The notes: generated from the letters alone by a model not told the origin. A DNA stretch of 6,763 nucleotides from Acetobacteraceae bacterium (GCA_003506895.1 DNXO01000025.1:4670-11432); one strand, 5' to 3'. Positions 1 through 5,652 are shown, numbered from the stretch's first letter. Numbers and translations: made by a program.

Positions 1-533
1 CGGTGACGGATGGTTCCGGAAACGTATGGACGTTGTCCACGGCCGGTGAAACCGTGGAGAACGGCACGCCGCTTGCGTCCGGTGCCGGGACGTCCGAGCT
101 AACGGTAGAGAACGGAGTTATTTGGGGCCAGGACGCAGCAACCGGCACTTGGTACACCTATGTCGGCAGCGCATGGAATTCGCAGGGATCCGCCGTTCCC
201 ACGGCCTCCACCACCCCTACGCCGACCCCTACGCCGACCCCTACGCCTACCCCGACGCCAACGCCGACGCCAACCCCAACGCCAACCTCGTCGCTCACCA
301 TACTTACTCCGACCAGTGGCGGGTCGGTGACGGATGGTTCTGGAAACGTATGGACGTTGTCCACGGCCGGTGAAACCGTGGAGAACGGCACGCCGCTTGC
401 GTCCGGTGCCGGGACGTCCGAGCTAACGGTAGAGAACGGAGTTATTTGGGGCCAGGACGCAACAACCGGCACTTGGTACACCTACGTCGGCGGCGCATGG
501 AATTCGCAGGGGTCCGCCGTTCCCACGGCCTCC
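1..533 (+). repeat. Near-identical tandem domain repeat A (324-nt offset)
   Basis: Nucleotides 1-209 and 325-533 are near-identical at a constant offset of 324 nt. I count about six substitutions by eye, roughly 97% identity. The window begins inside the first copy, at the codons for VTDGSGNVW. The intervening 210-324 codes for a Thr-Pro linker and the lead-in SSLTILTPTSGGS. The unit keeps frame (108 codons), so it reads as a recent in-frame domain duplication, and more copies may lie upstream. Confidence 0.9.
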
Positions 534-1586
534 GCCACCCCGACGCCGACCCCTACGCCCACACCCACACCCACACCGACCGGCACGCCGTCGGCCAATG
601 ACACCGTGGTAAAGGCCGGTTCGACGGCGCCGATCGTCGATGCCAGCGGCAACAAGTGGACCATCACGGCCGCCGGCCAGGTCGCGATCAACGGCACCGC
701 TGACAACACGACCGCCAACGTCATCGAACTCGCCTACGTCAACGGCACGATTTGGCAGGAGAACGCGTCCAATCTCTGGTGGGGCGAAACCTCGCCGACA
801 TCTGGCTGGGCGCCCTCTAACGGCACCTCGGTCAGCCCGTTGCCCGCCACACCGACACCGACACCGACACCGACACCGGCATCAACCACGTCGGCGAACG
901 ACACCATGGTGTTGGCAGGCTCTGTCGCATCGATCACCGATGCCAGCGGCAATCAATGGACCATCACCGCCGGCGGCCAGGTTGCCGTCAACGGCACAAC
1001 CGACACCACGACCGCCAATGTGACCGAACTCGCCTACGTCAACGGCTCGATCTGGCAGGAGAACGCGTCCAATCTGTGGTGGGACAAGACCAGTCCGACC
1101 GCGTCTTGGGCGCCGGGAACGGGTACCAGCACCAGTCCGCTGCCGGCACCGATCACCATTGCCGCGGGCACCGCCAGCGCCACGGTCAGCGCCAGCCAGG
1201 TGTCGATCGCCGCAACGTCAGGCAACCACATGCTGTTCCTGAGCGGTTCGGGCGACATCGTCAGCCTGACCGGGGGCACCAACACCGTCACCGACACCGG
1301 CAGCGCCAATACCTACATCCTGCCGGCTGCCGGCAAGGGAACCGACATCTTCACCAGCGACGTCCTGAACACCGGAGACACGCTGGACCTGAAGACCGCC
1401 CTGGCCGCGACGCAATGGAGTGGATCGGCATCGACCCTGTCGAATTTCCTCAAGGTCACCGACTCGGCTCAAGGTGCCACTCTCTCGATATCGACCACGT
1501 CCGGCGGGACAGGCGTGGCGATCGCGACCATCGACGGAGCGACCACCGCGAGCCTGGCTACCGTGCTGGCCCATTCGATAACCTAA
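1..1586 (+). CDS. Secreted repeat protein with C-terminal type I secretion target domain (5' truncated)
   Basis: The gene is open at the left edge (reading frame from nt 3) and ends at TAA 1584-1586, leaving 527 visible residues. Numbering from nt 3, there are two near-identical domains (about 1-68 and 106-177) and two related domains (197-282 and 297-382). They are joined by Thr-Pro linkers at about 70-95, 178-195 and 283-293. Every domain has the plan D-x-SGN-x-WT, then an EL...NG-x-IW stretch, then further Trp residues. Residues 384-440 are Gly/Ser/Thr-rich with a TVTDTGSANTYILPAAGKG stretch, probably beta-helix-like. Residues about 443-527 (GTDIF, TGDTLDLK, LSNFLKV, then a Thr/Ala-rich end) resemble the C-terminal target domains of RTX-type substrates exported by type I ABC secretion. 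No enzyme domain is visible; one may lie upstream. Aromatic domains on Pro-Thr linkers recall carbohydrate-binding modules, but that is inference. No secretion genes are in the window. Confidence 0.8.
   Translation, partial: VTDGSGNVWTLSTAGETVENGTPLASGAGTSELTVENGVIWGQDAATGTWYTYVGSAWNSQGSAVPTASTTPTPTPTPTPTPTPTPTPTPTPTPTSSLTILTPTSGGSVTDGSGNVWTLSTAGETVENGTPLASGAGTSELTVENGVIWGQDATTGTWYTYVGGAWNSQGSAVPTASATPTPTPTPTPTPTPTGTPSANDTVVKAGSTAPIVDASGNKWTITAAGQVAINGTADNTTANVIELAYVNGTIWQENASNLWWGETSPTSGWAPSNGTSVSPLPATPTPTPTPTPASTTSANDTMVLAGSVASITDASGNQWTITAGGQVAVNGTTDTTTANVTELAYVNGSIWQENASNLWWDKTSPTASWAPGTGTSTSPLPAPITIAAGTASATVSASQVSIAATSGNHMLFLSGSGDIVSLTGGTNTVTDTGSANTYILPAAGKGTDIFTSDVLNTGDTLDLKTALAATQWSGSASTLSNFLKVTDSAQGATLSISTTSGGTGVAIATIDGATTASLATVLAHSIT
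210..287 (+). repeat. Thr-Pro linker minisatellite
   Basis: Low-complexity ACN-CCN codons encode twelve consecutive Thr-Pro pairs. The third bases vary (CCT, CCG, CCA; ACG, ACC), so this is not a perfect microsatellite. A shorter version follows domain A2 at about 534-587. Such linkers are typical extended spacers between domains of secreted proteins. The opposite strand reads as an artefactual poly-Gly-Val frame. Confidence 0.85.
591..1148 (+). repeat. Diverged tandem domain repeat B (300-nt offset)
   Basis: Residues 197-282 (nt 591-848) and 297-382 (nt 891-1148) align without gaps at an offset of exactly 100 codons. By my count 67 of 86 residues are identical, and the core WQENASNLWW is invariant. 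The copies are clearly older than the A pair. A and B share DxSGNxWT and NGxIW motifs, so all four domains probably belong to one family. Confidence 0.85.
849..878 (+). repeat. Perfect hexanucleotide tandem repeat (ACACCG)x5
   Basis: Five perfect copies of ACACCG encode Thr-Pro pairs of the linker between domains B1 and B2. Because the unit is six nucleotides, slippage would lengthen or shorten the linker two residues at a time without breaking the frame. Confidence 0.85.
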
Positions 1587-1589
1587 GCC

Positions 1590-1624
1590 GGAGACGCCGC
1601 CGGGACCATGACGGCGGCGTCTCC
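1590..1624 (+). terminator. Strong hairpin just after the secreted-protein stop
   Basis: GGAGACGCCGCC (1590-1601) pairs perfectly with GGCGGCGTCTCC (1613-1624), and G1602-C1612 can extend the stem to 13 bp with a 9-nt loop. It begins 4 nt after the TAA, the right place for an intrinsic terminator of the plus-strand gene. A C-run rather than a T-run follows, so it may work as a 3' stabilising stem or with Rho instead. Confidence 0.6.
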
Positions 1625-1668
1625 CCCCTGGGGCGAATTTGCCCTTTGCTAAGAACGCGACCAACGGC

Positions 1669-1692
1669 CTCGGGGGACATAACTCCCCCGAG
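1669..1692. terminator. Second perfect hairpin between the convergent genes
   Basis: CTCGGGGGA (1669-1677) and TCCCCCGAG (1684-1692) form a perfect 9-bp stem with a 6-nt loop. It lies between the convergent secreted-protein gene and rlmH, 143 nt past the rlmH stop. No T-run flanks it on either strand, so a bidirectional terminator role is only a suggestion. The rest of 1693-1834 shows no convincing gene. Confidence 0.4.
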
Positions 1693-1834
1693 TGTCACTT
1701 AGCGGCCCATTCCCGTCATGATGGCCGGAACGCTGCCATCCGCGATTTATTGATATCATCATGCAAGTCATGGACCGCAGGACCTCACAAGCTATGACGC
1801 ATGGGCGACGAATTGATGGCGCGTTCTCTCGAAC

Positions 1835-2311
1835 TCAGGGGGCGCGCGGCTCGTTTCCGGGGCGTCCGCTACGATGATAAGGGTGCCCCTGTGCAATGGC
1901 CTGAGCACGATAAATTTGCTCCGCGAGCATCGCCCTGATCAGAAAATGCGGCCAGGTCATCGCCCCCAGGGACAAAATATAATTTGCTCGGCTGATGACC
2001 GGGGCATCCAGCCCTTCAGCGCCGCCGATCAGAAAGCATACGGGCCGTCCCAGCCCCTGCCAGGATGCCAACCGCCCAGCAAAACCCTCACTGTCCAGTA
2101 CCTGGCCGCCTAGGTCCAATGCGACAGCGAACCCATCCGGCGGCAGGGCACGCAACAGGGCGGCCCCTTCCTCCCGTTTGATCACCGCCGCCGAACCCCG
2201 TTCTTCTTTCAGTTCCAAGACCGTCAGCCGAGGCCTCAGGCGGCTGTTGTACCGTTCGAACAGTTCAGCTTCAGGGCCATTCCGAAGGCGCCCAACGGCG
2301 ATAATGTGCAA
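1835..2311 (-). CDS. rlmH: 23S rRNA (pseudouridine-1915-N3)-methyltransferase RlmH
   Basis: RlmH is a cytoplasmic SPOUT-class methyltransferase that uses S-adenosylmethionine to methylate pseudouridine 1915 in helix 69 of 23S rRNA on the assembled ribosome. The 158-residue product matches the family length (about 155). It starts HIIAVGRLR and carries ALDLGGQ (64-70), the knot motif LIGGAEG (94-100), LSLGAMTWPH (113-122), EQIYRAQAI (131-139) and the terminal PYHR (144-147) followed by a short basic tail. The start is TTG at 2311-2309: an in-frame TGA lies only six codons upstream (2329-2327) with no other start codon between, and AAGGAAG sits 9 nt before the TTG. It follows the chalcone-isomerase-like gene by 43 nt on the same strand. 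The usual rsfS neighbour is not seen here. Confidence 0.96.
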   Translation of the reverse strand: MHIIAVGRLRNGPEAELFERYNSRLRPRLTVLELKEERGSAAVIKREEGAALLRALPPDGFAVALDLGGQVLDSEGFAGRLASWQGLGRPVCFLIGGAEGLDAPVISRANYILSLGAMTWPHFLIRAMLAEQIYRAQAIAQGHPYHRSGRPGNEPRAP

Positions 2312-2320
2312 GAGCCAGAA

Positions 2321-2327
2321 CTTCCTT
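2321..2327 (-). promoter_or_regulatory. Ribosome binding site that fixes the TTG start of rlmH
   Basis: On the minus strand this reads AAGGAAG, 9 nt before the TTG at 2311. The in-frame stop at 2329-2327 overlaps its 5' edge, so no longer protein is possible in this frame and the TTG start is well supported. Confidence 0.75.
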
Positions 2328-2354
2328 CAACAGCCGGAAAGACCCACCTTATAG

Positions 2355-2927
2355 TCAGTCTGGCGGCAAACCCAGAAGCTGGCTCCGCAGCGCCCGCGTC
2401 GGAGGATGACTTCCGATAAATCCGTCAAGCATATGGTGCGCCAGATCAGGATTGGCGAATTCACCGATCAGCCTGTCGTTCGCGAGCACTTTGAAGCCAT
2501 TGTTGGCGAACACGAACGTCGTGGTATCGCCCGATTCGACGGCGGGCACGACGGCGAGGAGTCGCTCAAAATCGCTCTGATCCGCGGGATCGCAGCCGCC
2601 GTCGCCACAATCGTGTGCCTGACCTTCCAGGTAATGCTTTTGCACCTCGGCCTTGCTGCCGCCGTGGATGAACAGGAGCCGCACAACCTTCGGGTCGGGC
2701 GAAGCGATGATTGCGTTCGCATCGTGACTCGGGCGAACAAGGTAAAGCCCGGCCACATAAATGCGGACCCGAAAAATCGAGTAGGTCCGTAGGCCGATGC
2801 CATTCAGTTGCAGAATCCGGCCATCGACCGCGTAGGTGTCCGGGAGCGTGACCCCGCCAAGCGTCGCCGCCAATGCCCCCGAAGCCAGCCAACACAGCGC
2901 CAAAGCCGCCAGAATTCTTCGAGTCAC
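2355..2927 (-). CDS. Periplasmic chalcone-isomerase-like protein
   Basis: The 190-residue product has a clean signal peptide: TRR, then hydrophobic ILAALALCWLASG, then an ALA cleavage site near residue 20. The mature part matches the bacterial chalcone-isomerase-like family: GVTLPDTY (25-32), LQLNGIGLRTYSIFRVRIYVAGLY (39-62, the family signature), VVRLLFI (81-87), FERLLAVVP (120-128), GDTTTFVF (133-140), LIGEFANPDL (153-162) and a terminal helix to LLGLP. The bacterial members generally have no proven flavonoid isomerase activity, so the function is open. Cys107 and Cys112 could form a periplasmic disulfide. I chose GTG 2927 because GGTGGAG lies 5 nt upstream and the signal peptide then begins at residue 1. 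Longer forms from ATG 2948 or GTG 2990 lack a ribosome binding site. rlmH follows after 43 nt. Confidence 0.85.
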   Translation of the reverse strand: MTRRILAALALCWLASGALAATLGGVTLPDTYAVDGRILQLNGIGLRTYSIFRVRIYVAGLYLVRPSHDANAIIASPDPKVVRLLFIHGGSKAEVQKHYLEGQAHDCGDGGCDPADQSDFERLLAVVPAVESGDTTTFVFANNGFKVLANDRLIGEFANPDLAHHMLDGFIGSHPPTRALRSQLLGLPPD

Positions 2928-2932
2928 TGCCG

Positions 2933-2939
2933 CTCCACC
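2933..2939 (-). promoter_or_regulatory. Ribosome binding site deciding the chalcone-like gene start
   Basis: On the minus strand this is GGTGGAG, a close match to the anti-Shine-Dalgarno complement, 5 nt before GTG 2927. The alternative upstream starts (ATG 2948, GTG 2990) have no comparable site. Confidence 0.7.
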
Positions 2940-2964
2940 ATCAATCATCAGGTTAAAACGCGCG

Positions 2965-2993
2965 TTGACACTCAAGGCTCCGTCCCGCACCGT
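2965..2993 (+). promoter_or_regulatory. Candidate promoter of the SDR gene, perfect -35
   Basis: TTGACA at 2965-2970 matches the sigma70 -35 consensus exactly. A -10 at 17-bp spacing would be CACCGT (2988-2993), which matches only two of six positions. The predicted start point is near 3000, next to ATG 3002, and no Shine-Dalgarno precedes that ATG, so the mRNA could be leaderless. The 74-bp divergent region (2928-3001) must also hold the promoter of the minus-strand chalcone-like gene; TATGAT on the minus strand (3002-2997) with TTGGCG 19 bp upstream is a weak candidate. Confidence 0.4.
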
Positions 2994-3001
2994 TCTATCA
3001 T

Positions 3002-3757
3002 ATGCAGCCAGATTTCTCTCTCGCCAACCGCGTCGCCCTGGTCACCGGAAGCTCCCGCGGCCTGGGCCTTGCCATCGCCACCGGCCTCGCCGCCGCTGGC
3101 GCGCGCGTCATCCTGCACGGCCGAAACCCCGACCGGCTGGCGACAACCGCCGCCGCCTTCCCCAGTCCGGCCGGCACGTTGGCATTCGACGTTTCCGACA
3201 CGGCGGCGACCAAGGCGGCGTTCGAAACTATCGCGAAAGAACATGGGCGCCTTGACATTCTGGTGAATAATGCCGGCGTCATCCCCCGCAAGCCGCTGCT
3301 GGAAACCACGGACGAGGAGTGGGCGTCGGTCATCGACTCCAACCTCTCGGCCTATTTCCGCCTGTCGCGGGAGGCCGCCCGCCTGATGGTCCCGGCCAAA
3401 TCCGGCCGGATCATCATGATCTCCTCCATCATGGGCATTGTCGGTCGCCCGACCATCCCGGGCTACGTCACCGCCAAGGCGGGGCTGCACGGCATGGTCC
3501 GCGGACTGTCCGCCGAACTCGCCCCGCTCGGGATCACAGTCAATGCCATCGCCCCCGGCTTCATGCCGACCGACGCGACCGATACGCTGCACAAGGATGC
3601 CAAGTTCAACGAATGGATTGCCTCCAGAGCACCCATGGGCCGCTGGGGTAAGCCTTCGGAACTGGCGGGGCCGGCGGTGTTTCTGGCCTCCGACGCCGCG
3701 TCCTATGTTACCGGTCATATCCTTGTCGTGGACGGGGGTTTGACGGCCTCGCTCTGA
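3002..3757 (+). CDS. SDR-family oxidoreductase, gluconate 5-dehydrogenase-like
   Basis: This is a complete classical short-chain dehydrogenase/reductase of 251 residues. Motifs: the cofactor glycine motif TGSSRGLG (15-22), HGRN with Arg41 after strand 2 (suggesting NADP preference), Asp63 in FDV, NNAG (89-92), and a catalytic tetrad of Asn114, Ser142, Tyr155 and Lys159. The C-terminal stretch (EWI...RAPMGRWGKPSELAGPAVFLASDAASYVTGH...VDGGLTASL) resembles gluconate 5-dehydrogenase (Ga5DH/IdnO) and 2-deoxygluconate 3-dehydrogenase, which interconvert gluconate and keto-gluconates in the cytoplasm. The class is certain and the substrate is inferred. No gluconate transporter or kinase is nearby. 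The start ATG lacks a ribosome binding site. The pirin gene follows after 63 nt on the same strand and may be co-transcribed. Confidence 0.92.
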   Translation: MQPDFSLANRVALVTGSSRGLGLAIATGLAAAGARVILHGRNPDRLATTAAAFPSPAGTLAFDVSDTAATKAAFETIAKEHGRLDILVNNAGVIPRKPLLETTDEEWASVIDSNLSAYFRLSREAARLMVPAKSGRIIMISSIMGIVGRPTIPGYVTAKAGLHGMVRGLSAELAPLGITVNAIAPGFMPTDATDTLHKDAKFNEWIASRAPMGRWGKPSELAGPAVFLASDAASYVTGHILVVDGGLTASL

Positions 3758-3803
3758 GCCTTGCCGAAACCCCGACAAAGCCCCAATTGCGGCAGCAACA
3801 GAC

Positions 3804-3808
3804 AAGGA
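3804..3808 (+). promoter_or_regulatory. Probable ribosome binding site of the pirin gene
   Basis: AAGGA lies 12 nt before ATG 3821, slightly longer than ideal spacing. It supports 3821 over the upstream in-frame TTG at 3761, which would add 20 residues that look nothing like the pirin N-terminus. Confidence 0.5.
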
Positions 3809-3820
3809 CACCCCATTCCC

Positions 3821-4522
3821 ATGATCCAGCTTCGTCCTTTCGACTCCCTGGGCGCGTTCCGCAATGAGTGGCTGAACGCCCACCACCACTTCAGCTTCGG
3901 CGGCTATCATGACCCGGAACGCATGGGCCTGGGCCGCCTGCGGGTTTGGAATGACGACGAGGTCGCCCCCGGCACTGGCTTCGACCCGCATCCGCACCGC
4001 GACATGGAGATCGTGACCTATATCCGTGAGGGCGCGATCACCCACCGCGACAATTTGGGCAACGAAGGCCGCACCGAGGCCGGCGACGTCCAGGTGATGC
4101 ATGCCGGCACGGGTATCACGCATGCCGAATACAATTTGGAGAAGGTCCCCACCCGCCTGTTCCAGATCTGGATCCTGCCGGATCGCCGCGGCGTGGCGCC
4201 CGGTTGGGGCACGCGCACCTTCCCGCGTGGTGACAACGGGCTGTCCGTGTTGGCCAGCGGCCGCCCGGCCGATGCGTCATCCGACGCGCTGAAGCTGAAT
4301 GCCGACGCGGCCGTGCTGGCCGGCACCCTGGCTGAAGGCCAGACGACGGAGTTCACCTTGGCGGCAGGCCGAGCGGCGTATCTTGTGCCGGTGAATGGCG
4401 CGGTCACGGTCAATGGGGTGGTCGCCAATGCTCGGGACGGCGTCGCTATTTCTGATGAGAAATCAGTGACGATCACCGCGACCAAAGCGACAGAGCTGGT
4501 TGTGGTGGACGTCGCGGCTTAA
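3821..4522 (+). CDS. Pirin family protein (quercetin 2,3-dioxygenase-like, YhhW type)
   Basis: This 233-residue bicupin has the size of E. coli YhhW (231). The N-terminal cupin shows RPFDSLGAF, HHHFSFGGYHDPERMGLGRLRVWNDD, GFDPHPHRDMEIVTY, and GDVQVMHAGTGITHAEYN. The metal ligands are all present: His57, His59, His101 and Glu103, the same positions as in YhhW. LFQIWILP (113-120) leads into the second cupin, which lacks obvious ligands, as usual. Some pirins cleave quercetin in vitro; the physiological role is generally unknown and may be redox or metabolic control. The start at ATG 3821 fits the family N-terminus. It follows the SDR gene by 63 nt. The 3' end overlaps the convergent gene by 50 bp (4473-4522), leaving no room for a terminator between them. 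Confidence 0.94.
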   Translation: MIQLRPFDSLGAFRNEWLNAHHHFSFGGYHDPERMGLGRLRVWNDDEVAPGTGFDPHPHRDMEIVTYIREGAITHRDNLGNEGRTEAGDVQVMHAGTGITHAEYNLEKVPTRLFQIWILPDRRGVAPGWGTRTFPRGDNGLSVLASGRPADASSDALKLNADAAVLAGTLAEGQTTEFTLAAGRAAYLVPVNGAVTVNGVVANARDGVAISDEKSVTITATKATELVVVDVAA

Positions 4523-5138
4523 GGGTTTCCTGGTCGCTGTCAGCCAAGTGGCCATGGCAGGCGGGTTCGGCGGTTGCCTGGTTCGCTTCCTCGTCGAAGG
4601 GCGCGCGGTGCATCGGGGTTACGTTCGGGGTGGACGCCCATTCTTCGTGTAACCGATCGAGACGTTCCAGCACGGCGCGGGCCTCGGCCGCGGTTTTTTC
4701 GAGCGTGGCGTCGGAGGCGGGTTGAGCCGCGCGCGATTTCGGGGCGGCGGATTTCACTGGCGCTGATTTGGGGGCTCGGGGCTTCGCGGCTTCCGGCTGC
4801 GATGCCGCCCGCCGTGCGTTCAGCGTCGTTCGGCATTTTTCGGCCGAACGGCTGAGGCTGGCGGCCGCGGTTCGGTGGCGCAGGATTGTGGCGGGCGGCA
4901 GGTCCGGGTCGGCAATCGACAGGCGGATGTTGTCCATCGCGGCGAGGCCGAAGCCGACGATGCGGCCGATCAGGTCCAGCTCTATCGTGTCGGCGGGTTC
5001 GTAGGCCTGGATCATGTCGGCGATGACTTCGCCGGCTTTGACGGGATCGCCTTCGGTGGCCGGCAGGACGAAGGATATGAGGGTGAGGGAGAGCGACTTT
5101 AGAGCCAGGTCCATGGTCGTGGGGTTTGGGGCTGGCAT
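4473..5138 (-). CDS. Hypothetical protein, helical N-terminus with Ala/Lys/Pro linker; possibly LexA-regulated
   Basis: I do not recognise this 221-residue protein. Residues about 9-110 look like a compact alpha-helical domain (TMDLALKSLSLTLISFVLP, then DLIGRIVGFGLAAMDNIRLSIADPDLPP, then RHRTAAASLSRSAEKCRTTL). Residues 111-142 are an Ala/Lys/Pro/Ser linker with repeated APKS, 143-168 a charged, probably coiled helix (EKTAAEARAVLERLDRLHEEW), and the tail is polar and basic. There is no signal peptide or clear membrane span, so it is probably cytoplasmic; the basic linker could bind nucleic acid. The start ATG at 5138 has no good ribosome binding site; ATG 5114 is an alternative. A GTTC-N7-GTTC motif 16 nt upstream suggests SOS control. 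The last 16 codons and the stop lie inside the convergent pirin gene. The frame stays open for 666 nt, but a wrong gene call is not excluded. Confidence 0.7.
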   Translation of the reverse strand: MPAPNPTTMDLALKSLSLTLISFVLPATEGDPVKAGEVIADMIQAYEPADTIELDLIGRIVGFGLAAMDNIRLSIADPDLPPATILRHRTAAASLSRSAEKCRTTLNARRAASQPEAAKPRAPKSAPVKSAAPKSRAAQPASDATLEKTAAEARAVLERLDRLHEEWASTPNVTPMHRAPFDEEANQATAEPACHGHLADSDQETLKPRRPPQPALSLWSR

Positions 5139-5154
5139 GTGGCGGGGTCCGATT

Positions 5155-5169
5155 GTTCTCTGTATGTTC
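5155..5169. promoter_or_regulatory. Putative LexA (SOS) box, GTTC-N7-GTTC
   Basis: GTTC at 5155-5158 and GTTC at 5166-5169 are separated by exactly seven bases (TCTGTAT), the direct-repeat operator known for alphaproteobacterial LexA. The spacer and flanks are A/T-rich, as in known sites. It lies 16 nt upstream of the hypothetical gene and overlaps the predicted start point of its promoter, where a repressor would block transcription. A chance match exists elsewhere in this window (1235-1249, inside a gene), so position and flanks carry the weight. Confidence 0.6.
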
Positions 5170-5171
5170 TT

Positions 5172-5200
5172 TTTCTACGATAGGTTGAGGGGAATTGCAA
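5172..5200 (-). promoter_or_regulatory. Candidate promoter of the hypothetical gene
   Basis: On the minus strand, TTGCAA (5200-5195) and TAGAAA (5177-5172) each match sigma70 consensus at four of six positions with a 17-bp spacer. The region is A/T-rich against a GC-rich background. Transcription would begin near 5165, inside the putative LexA box, leaving a leader of roughly 27 nt. Confidence 0.4.
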
Positions 5201-5581
5201 TCTTAAATTGTAAGGGGCGCGGTGCGGGTGTTCCCGGGGTGACGGGTCCGTATTCATTTCGGCTGGGGGAAATGCGGCGGTTCGCTCCGGGAGCGGCAGG
5301 GAGCCGAAGCGTTCCGGCTACCGGCGGAAAGAACTGCCTCCGTGTGCAGGCATCGTTGGCTACTCGCTCAGCGGCTTCGCGGCGACGGGCCAGTACCGCG
5401 TTACCGAGGGTTTGACGGGTTGCCAACGCGTACGCCCGGGCTTCCCTGCCCCCCTGCAAAGCTTCGGAGGAAGCCCAGTCTCTGGCGGGTTCGTGCGTGG
5501 ATGCAAAGCCGTCATTCCCGAGTTGAGGGGGCGGTCATGACAGTGCCCCAGACCCTACTGGTCGGAATGGAGGATACATCA
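5201..5581. other. Gene-free stretch without recognised content
   Basis: Open frames exist on both strands here (for example minus 5459-5175 and plus 5342-5755), but none has a recognised domain, a ribosome binding site or support from context. They are Arg/Pro/Ala-rich like chance frames in GC-rich DNA. I see no tRNA or known structured RNA. The stretch could be a decayed gene or mobile-element remnant, or contain an unannotated RNA. Confidence 0.4.
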
Positions 5582-5587
5582 GGTATT

Positions 5588-5640
5588 ATACCAGCCGCCC
5601 GAAGCTTCGACTCTTTTGTCAGTCGGCGGGCGGCTGGTAT
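5588..5640. repeat. Hairpin 1: perfect 14-bp inverted repeat with nested stem
   Basis: ATACCAGCCGCCCG (5588-5601) is the exact reverse complement of CGGGCGGCTGGTAT (5627-5640). Inside the 25-nt loop, CGACT (5608-5612) pairs with AGTCG (5621-5625), and CGAAGCTTCG (5600-5609) is itself a palindrome that could compete with the outer stem. Confidence 0.85.
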
Positions 5641-5652
5641 CCTATTGATTTG

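Noticed and set aside
158..481. Minus-strand frame with a poly Gly-Val stretch
   Set aside because: It is the complement of the Thr-Pro linker codons and has no independent support.
1235..1249. Another GTTC-N7-GTTC match
   Set aside because: It lies within the coding sequence for LFLSGSG of the secreted protein, with a GC-rich spacer and no promoter or gene start nearby, so I take it as chance. It shows that the motif alone is weak evidence.
956..1702. A 248-codon plus-strand frame rich in Arg and His
   Set aside because: It is the shifted frame of the repeat protein; the domain repeats and secretion domain are in the other frame.
3761..3820. TTG start giving a 20-residue N-terminal extension of pirin
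   Set aside because: The extension is unlike the family N-terminus, while ATG 3821 places the metal ligands at the same positions as in YhhW and has AAGGA upstream.
2972..4123. A 383-codon open frame on the minus strand
   Set aside because: It lies opposite the well-supported SDR and pirin genes, has shadow-frame composition rich in Gly, Arg and Asp, and matches no family.
5175..5459. A 94-codon minus-strand frame
   Set aside because: It has no recognised domain, no ribosome binding site, and its end runs through the A/T-rich promoter region of the hypothetical gene.
5500..5535. Fragment resembling a GTCATTCCCG-type dispersed repeat
   Set aside because: Only one short arm is present and no matching inverted partner was found nearby, so it cannot be supported.
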